DNA from: an uncultured Clostridia bacterium
Lineage (GTDB): Bacteria; Bacillota; Clostridia; Christensenellales; UBA1242
Length of the DNA stretch: 10,518 nucleotides
Assembly: GCA_947631485.1 (NCBI GenBank)
Contig: CANRLJ010000020.1
Coordinates: 1-10,518, forward strand
Direction of reading: 5' to 3'
Of the stretch, positions 7,722 through 10,518 are shown one piece after another; position 1 is the stretch's first letter, and the number at the start of each line of letters is the position of its first letter. The notes beneath the pieces were generated by a model. That model was not told the DNA's origin. It searched no databases and saw only the letters and a program-made list of their open reading frames with translations. The translations under genes were made by a program, and so were the position numbers.

Positions 7722-8467
7722 TCAGATTTCTATCACACACAAAAAGTGGTCTGAAGGCGTGATTTTTGTTTCAATATACTGACTTTTAATCTTTGTGGCT
7801 TTTGGCACCAAAATGTTGTCTGTGCGTTTTCCGTCTGTTGTGGTTATTTCGTCAAAACAAAATCTGTGAGTGCTTTGCAATTTGTCCAATACCCTTACAA
7901 GTTCAGACGAACCCAAAACCGCATTGAAATCACCGCAAACAATGGCGTCATTTTTTATCGCATCTTTTTGAAATTCAATAAAATAATCCTTAAAATCCAC
8001 AATTTTTTCATTAAAACGGTGAAATGGCAAAAATTGAGTGGAAATAAAGTGATGCCGTTTATGGTGGCAGAAATATAGCCCTTGTCATGCGAAGAATATG
8101 AGCCTTTTTCAGTTGTTTTCTTCAAATTTGGATTTTTGAAAAGTTTATTTCTAATATTTTGTATTGGATATTTTGACAGAATCGCAACGCCAAAACAGGT
8201 GTTTTCTATTAAAAACCCAGGACTATTTTCAAATTCGCAAAAATATTTTAGCCCGCTAAGTTTTGATAAACTTTCCAAAAAATGGAAAGATGGAGTTGTT
8301 ATAACCTCTTGCAGGGCAATGACGTCTATGTTGTTTTGTTTTATCAACTCAGAAATTTCAGTTAAACACTCATCATTAACACTCACACTGGGCGTTATGT
8401 CAAAAAGTTCATTTTTATAGTTGTTGACATTTATTCCAGAACTGATGTTCCAACTGCCGATTTTCAT
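7722..8467 (-). pseudogene. Endonuclease/exonuclease/phosphatase (EEP) family gene split by a -1 frameshift
   Basis: Two overlapping minus-strand frames together make one EEP-family (DNase I / exonuclease III-like, Mg2+-dependent phosphodiesterase fold) protein of about 248 residues. The first frame, from the ATG at 8467, carries SWN with Asn7 and ALQEV with Glu54, and stays sensible to about residue 145 (ISATINGITLF). It then drifts into junk and stops at 7955. The second frame resumes with LPFHRFNEK and carries CGDFNAVLG and the closing SDHFL before its stop at 7722. The break maps to a run of five As (8029-8033, plus strand). One extra base there would give a continuous NFLPFHRF reading. 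No catalytic motif is lost, so this is a recent mutation, a switchable homopolymer, or a sequencing or assembly error. AGGAG lies 6 bases before the ATG. The specific substrate (DNA, RNA, lipid or small molecule) is unknown. Confidence 0.82.
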
Positions 8468-8473
8468 TTTAAA

Positions 8474-8493
8474 CTCCTAAATTCATTATAACA
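8474..8493 (-). promoter_or_regulatory. Extended -10 promoter and RBS of the EEP gene
   Basis: Minus strand TGTTATAAT (8485-8493), a TGn plus perfect TATAAT, followed by AGGAG (8474-8478) six bases before the ATG. No good -35 is visible at 16-18 bases. The transcript leader would be only about 10 bases. Confidence 0.5.
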
Positions 8494-8527
8494 TAAACAT
8501 TTGTAAATTGGGTTTGCTCAGAAAAAA

Positions 8528-8677
8528 TTAGTTATATTCCCGGTTTTCTTCTCTATACTGAACAAATTCTGGATCAAGGGAAAACGGAGGCATTTCTCTT
8601 TCTTGGTCTGTTGCCGAACATTTCGCGGTTTCCCATGGCTCTGTATGCTCTTTCAATTTCTCTTTATAGTATATCAT
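8528..8677 (-). CDS. Possible small protein of 49 residues, unrecognised
   Basis: An open frame from ATG (8677) to TAA (8528) in the 409-base gap (8468-8876) between the EEP gene and the DUF4268-like gene. The product would be hydrophilic and charged, starting MIYYKEKLKE and ending FVQYREENREYN, with no membrane segment or known motif. An in-frame TGA lies five codons before the ATG. Support is weak: only a short AGG lies upstream. A good promoter (8668-8696) would start transcription inside the frame, past this ATG. If that promoter is used, translation would have to start later, for example at ATG codon 29, leaving 21 residues. It could equally be a gene remnant or part of a small RNA. The rest of the gap (about 8700-8770) is AT-rich with nothing I can assign. 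Confidence 0.25.
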   Translation of the reverse strand: MIYYKEKLKEHTEPWETAKCSATDQEREMPPFSLDPEFVQYREENREYN

Positions 8678-8696
8678 AAAACCTGTAAATTTTCAA
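8668..8696 (-). promoter_or_regulatory. Strong predicted minus-strand promoter of unknown target
   Basis: TTGAAA (-35, 8691-8696) and TATACT (-10, 8668-8673) with a spacer of exactly 17 and a TGA before the -10. Transcription would start near 8661 and run leftward through the small ORF toward the EEP gene. There is no terminator-like hairpin before the EEP start, so it may also read into that gene or make a small RNA. Confidence 0.5.
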
Positions 8697-8772
8697 TGGT
8701 TTATTAAATATTTAAAAAGGAACGCAGAAGAAAAAGACAAAAAGATTTTGAGATGTAAAATTTTCAGTTTAT

Positions 8773-8801
8773 TTGAAAAATTTATTTAGATGTGTTATAT
8801 T
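8773..8801 (+). promoter_or_regulatory. Predicted promoter of the DUF4268-like gene
   Basis: TTGAAA (8773-8778) and TATATT (8796-8801) with a 17-base spacer and TGT before the -10, so both core and extended elements are present. Transcription would start near 8808, giving a leader of about 69 bases that ends in AAGGAGG. It has the same architecture as the opposed promoter at 8668-8696. Confidence 0.65.
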
Positions 8802-8876
8802 TATATAAATAATGAGAGTTCATTTAAATTTTGTTTTCCTACGACTTACCTGTATATGGTTCTAAGGAGGTTTATA

Positions 8877-9980
8877 ATGGATCAAAATGAAGAAAAAATA
8901 CAAAGCGAAGAGCGGGAATTTGATGTTTGGTGCTCAATCCTTTTCAATTACACGAAAGAAATGTGCGAAAATCCGACAAAAGCAAATAAATGGATTTTTG
9001 ACAGAGCAAGTCATGACGAATGGGTTTTGGCGAAGTTTCCAAAACATCTTGCAAGTGTAAAAGCGTTCAATGAATTTTACGAAATGACAGGACTTGATAT
9101 TCGAGATTATGATTGGCAAAGTCATGTAAAAACAAAAGATGGCAAAAGCATAATAGTTCATCAATATTTTGTTGACGAGCACTTGACCACAGCTTATGAT
9201 TTTAAAAATTATTTGCTTTATCTTTACCAAATAAAAGAGCTTAGTATTGACAAAATAAAAACTCTCATTGCTCAGCAACGTTTGTGTTGGATTACAAAAG
9301 AAGAAAACAAAATGCTTACGGCAAAGGGCTATTATAAGCATAGAACTTCCCCTTTAAGTGCCTATGAAGATTGCGGGATCGAAATCTACCAAAAAGTACA
9401 AGAAAATTTGTCCAATATTATGCAAGAAAATGATTTTCGCATGACAAGACTAAAACATAATCGTGCAATAACAGATCTTGTCGGAGCTTCCGAAGATATC
9501 ATAGCGAGAAGAGAATTTTTTGATAACTTACAAAAATATTTTGATAATTTTTATCCGCAGTTTGTCTACAAAGACAATTTTGTTGAGCATTTTGATATTT
9601 ATAAGGGAAATGATATTTCACTTTCAAAAATGATGGTCAATACGCGCGTTAAAAAAGGTCACTTGAACGATATTAGTGTTTATTTTGGCGATAAAAACGC
9701 CAAAGAAATTTTTGACCAACTGTATTTACAAAAAGAAGAGATAGAAAAGGAATTAGGATATAAATTGTTTTGGGACAGAAACGATGAAAAGCAAGCAACA
9801 AGGATAGGCAGATTTAGCAAGTGGTTTTCAGGAGAAAGAGGCGAAGGCAAAGCAAAAATCCTACAAAAAGAATTTGTTGGAACATATAATTTTGATTTAG
9901 ATGAAGAAAAAGTTGCCAACGAGCTTGTTAAATTTTATAATGTGTTTGCACCGAAAGTTAAGACTATCTTAAAATTATAA
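8877..9980 (+). CDS. Uncharacterised protein with a DUF4268-like C-terminal region
   Basis: A 367-residue soluble, charged protein without signal peptide or membrane helix. I do not recognise the first 200 residues; features seen there are WITKEENKML (138-147) and many aromatic residues. Residues about 205-312 resemble DUF4268. They hold ARREFFDNLQKYF (210-222), NDISVYFGDKNAKEIFDQLY (264-283) and then the characteristic EEIEKELGYKLFWDRNDEKQATRI (287-310). DUF4268 proteins are often linked to nuclease or defence-type contexts, but no enzymatic residues can be named here. The start at 8877 is set by AAGGAGG six bases before the ATG. The frame is open 29 codons further up, but the upstream ATG (8790) lies in the promoter and has no ribosome binding site. 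The gene stands alone with its own promoter and terminator and lies about 300 bases from the tRNA-Ile attachment site. Confidence 0.8.
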   Translation: MDQNEEKIQSEEREFDVWCSILFNYTKEMCENPTKANKWIFDRASHDEWVLAKFPKHLASVKAFNEFYEMTGLDIRDYDWQSHVKTKDGKSIIVHQYFVDEHLTTAYDFKNYLLYLYQIKELSIDKIKTLIAQQRLCWITKEENKMLTAKGYYKHRTSPLSAYEDCGIEIYQKVQENLSNIMQENDFRMTRLKHNRAITDLVGASEDIIARREFFDNLQKYFDNFYPQFVYKDNFVEHFDIYKGNDISLSKMMVNTRVKKGHLNDISVYFGDKNAKEIFDQLYLQKEEIEKELGYKLFWDRNDEKQATRIGRFSKWFSGERGEGKAKILQKEFVGTYNFDLDEEKVANELVKFYNVFAPKVKTILKL

Positions 9981-10046
9981 ATAAAACACAGTTTACTGTT
10001 TCAAATTGTTGCAAATGTGAGAGTTTACGGCAGTTTTTGAAAGATT

Positions 10047-10089
10047 TAGACCGCAAGTGAAAATTTGACACTTGCGGTCTATTTTTTTT
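10047..10089 (+). terminator. Strong intrinsic terminator of the DUF4268-like gene
   Basis: A perfect 12-bp inverted repeat, AGACCGCAAGTG (10048-10059) and CACTTGCGGTCT (10069-10080), plus one more T-A pair. It has a 9-base loop and eight Ts directly after (10082-10089). It lies 67 bases after the stop codon and works in the plus direction only, since the other flank lacks a T-run. Confidence 0.92.
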
Positions 10090-10222
10090 GCCAAAATTCA
10101 GTTGAAAAATATTTGCAACAAATTTTAGGTGTATTTGCAACGGTAAAATTGCCAAAATTTTTGATAAAAAGCATGAAAAAAACGCAAACTCAGTTCTCGA
10201 ACTATCAACTAAAAAGCCTTAT

Positions 10223-10244
10223 AAAGTCCGAAATATCGGGCTTT
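10223..10244. other. Orphan hairpin between terminator and tRNA fragment
   Basis: AAAGTCCGA (10223-10231), loop AATA, TCGGGCTTT (10236-10244): a 9-bp stem with one G-T wobble. A T-rich stretch follows on the plus strand (TTTTAAAGGTTTTT), so it could be a weak plus-strand terminator, but no gene ends just before it. The stretch 10090-10222 holds no gene I can support. TATTTGCAAC occurs twice in it (10110-10119 and 10132-10141), 22 bases apart. Confidence 0.4.
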
Positions 10245-10261
10245 TAAAGGTTTTTGAAAAG

Positions 10262-10290
10262 AAAAAAGAGAACTGATTTTGTTCTCTTTT
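10262..10290 (-). terminator. Intrinsic terminator of the original tRNA-Ile gene
   Basis: A perfect 10-bp inverted repeat, AAAAGAGAAC (10264-10273) and GTTCTCTTTT (10281-10290), with a 7-base loop. Read on the minus strand it ends in six Ts and begins three bases after the CCA of the tRNA-Ile fragment. That is where a tRNA terminator belongs. Confidence 0.8.
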
Positions 10291-10293
10291 ATG

Positions 10294-10343
10294 TGGTTGG
10301 CTTGAGTGGACTCGAACCACCGACCCCCACCTTATCAGGGTGG
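10294..10343 (-). other. 3' half of tRNA-Ile(GAT); probable att site of an integrated element
   Basis: On the minus strand the anticodon stem CCACC/GGTGG encloses the loop CTGATAA (anticodon GAT, 10334-10336). Next come a 5-base variable region, the T-arm GGTGG-TTCGAGT-CCACT, the acceptor 3' strand CAAGCCA, discriminator A and an encoded CCA (10294-10296). The 5' half is missing. The acceptor partner TGGCTTG, the D-arm and the TAGCTCAG-like box are not found where they should be (about 10344-10370) or in the remaining sequence to the right. The break falls exactly at the anticodon stem, a usual crossover region of tyrosine integrases. It is therefore unlikely to be a working tRNA; the intact copy should lie at the other end of an element to the right. 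Confidence 0.8.
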
Positions 10344-10446
10344 AGACCTAAAACGCAAGAATTTTTACCTACCTTTACAAACCGCCGTAAACATAAGGAC
10401 AATAAGCCTATCAAAAAATGAATTGCTGTCAAACTAAAATTAAAAG

Positions 10447-10466
10447 TTGACATCAATTGACATCAA
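10447..10466. repeat. Tandem 10-bp direct repeat, possible integrase or excisionase arm site
   Basis: TTGACATCAA occurs twice head to tail (10447-10456 and 10457-10466) and is followed by TT. It lies about 105 bases from the tRNA fragment. The exact one-turn spacing would place bound proteins on the same face of the helix. Confidence 0.65.
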
Positions 10467-10508
10467 TTAGGCAAATTTTGCCCATTTGAACGCCCAAATT
10501 CTGCCTAA
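10467..10508. repeat. Inverted repeat next to the tandem repeat
   Basis: TTAGGCA (10467-10473) and TGCCTAA (10502-10508) are inverted, with partial further pairing inward. A nested palindrome GGCAAA-T-TTTGCC lies at 10470-10482. It could be a protein site at the element end or part of a longer structure beyond the window edge. Confidence 0.45.
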
Positions 10509-10518
10509 AACTACCTAA

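Larger units (their letters stand above)
10344..10518. mobile_element. Presumed end of an integrative element (non-coding att arm)
   Basis: Inferred from geometry. When an element integrates in the 3' part of a tRNA, the leftover 3' fragment lies at the far end, with the element on the 5' side of the fragment. Here that side is rightward. The 175 bases are AT-rich, hold no convincing reading frame, and carry tandem and inverted repeats of the kind that serve as integrase arm sites. No integrase is visible because the window ends. Confidence 0.5.

Noticed and set aside
8790..8876. Upstream extension of the DUF4268-like gene by 29 codons
   Set aside because: The ATG at 8790 lies in the promoter, upstream of the predicted transcript start, and has no ribosome binding site. 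The ATG at 8877 has an ideal AAGGAGG.
10065..10247. Plus-strand frame of 60 codons
   Set aside because: It starts inside the loop of the strong terminator, lacks a ribosome binding site, has low-complexity AT-rich codons and no recognisable motif.
10294..10370. A complete functional tRNA-Ile
   Set aside because: The 3' half folds perfectly, but bases 10344-10370 lack the acceptor partner TGGCTTG, the D-arm and the usual TAGCTCAG-like box, so the 5' half is not there.
1..10518. CRISPR array or insertion sequence
   Set aside because: No set of regularly spaced repeats with spacers, no transposase motif and no terminal inverted repeats with target duplications were seen on reading both strands.

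Overview
The window looks like ordinary chromosome of a low-G+C bacterium, most likely a member of the Bacillota (Clostridia-like). The signs are AT-rich codon use and intergenic DNA, strong AGGAGG-type ribosome binding sites, TATAAT-type promoters often with an upstream TGn, intrinsic terminators with U-runs, and a tRNA-Ile fragment with an encoded CCA end. TGA and TAA act as stops and TGG as Trp, so the standard bacterial code fits. I cannot name a genus.

Left part (1-6274), all on the minus strand. Read in the direction of transcription: an alpha-oxoamine synthase (PLP enzyme) is followed by an MscS-type mechanosensitive channel, with the channel's ribosome binding site overlapping the synthase stop codon and an intrinsic terminator after it. 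A second unit begins with a 645-residue fusion of a MATE-type membrane transporter to a cytoplasmic HAD phosphatase, whose stop overlaps the start of a tRNA-dihydrouridine synthase (dusB-type). Phosphoglycerate kinase (pgk) then has its own promoter and runs off the left edge of the window.

Middle (6275-8467). A divergent promoter region separates the synthase from a plus-strand pair: a flavodoxin and an HD-domain phosphohydrolase. Convergent to these is an endonuclease/exonuclease/phosphatase-family gene split by a one-base frameshift at a short homopolymer; all the catalytic motifs I looked for survive in the two pieces.

Right part (8468-10518). A 409-base gap holds two opposed extended -10 promoters and a possible 49-codon small ORF. 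Next comes a free-standing plus-strand gene with a DUF4268-like C-terminal region, with its own promoter, ribosome binding site and a perfect 12-13 bp terminator. At 10294-10343, on the minus strand, lies only the 3' half of a tRNA-Ile(GAT) gene, with a terminator directly after its CCA. The 5' half is absent. This is the usual footprint of a tyrosine-recombinase element integrated in the tRNA. The geometry puts the element to the right of about 10344, where tandem 10-bp repeats and an inverted repeat are found. I read the window as core chromosome ending at the edge of an integrated element. I do not see a complete new multi-gene system; the best leads are the MATE-HAD fusion, the DUF4268-like gene and the attachment site.
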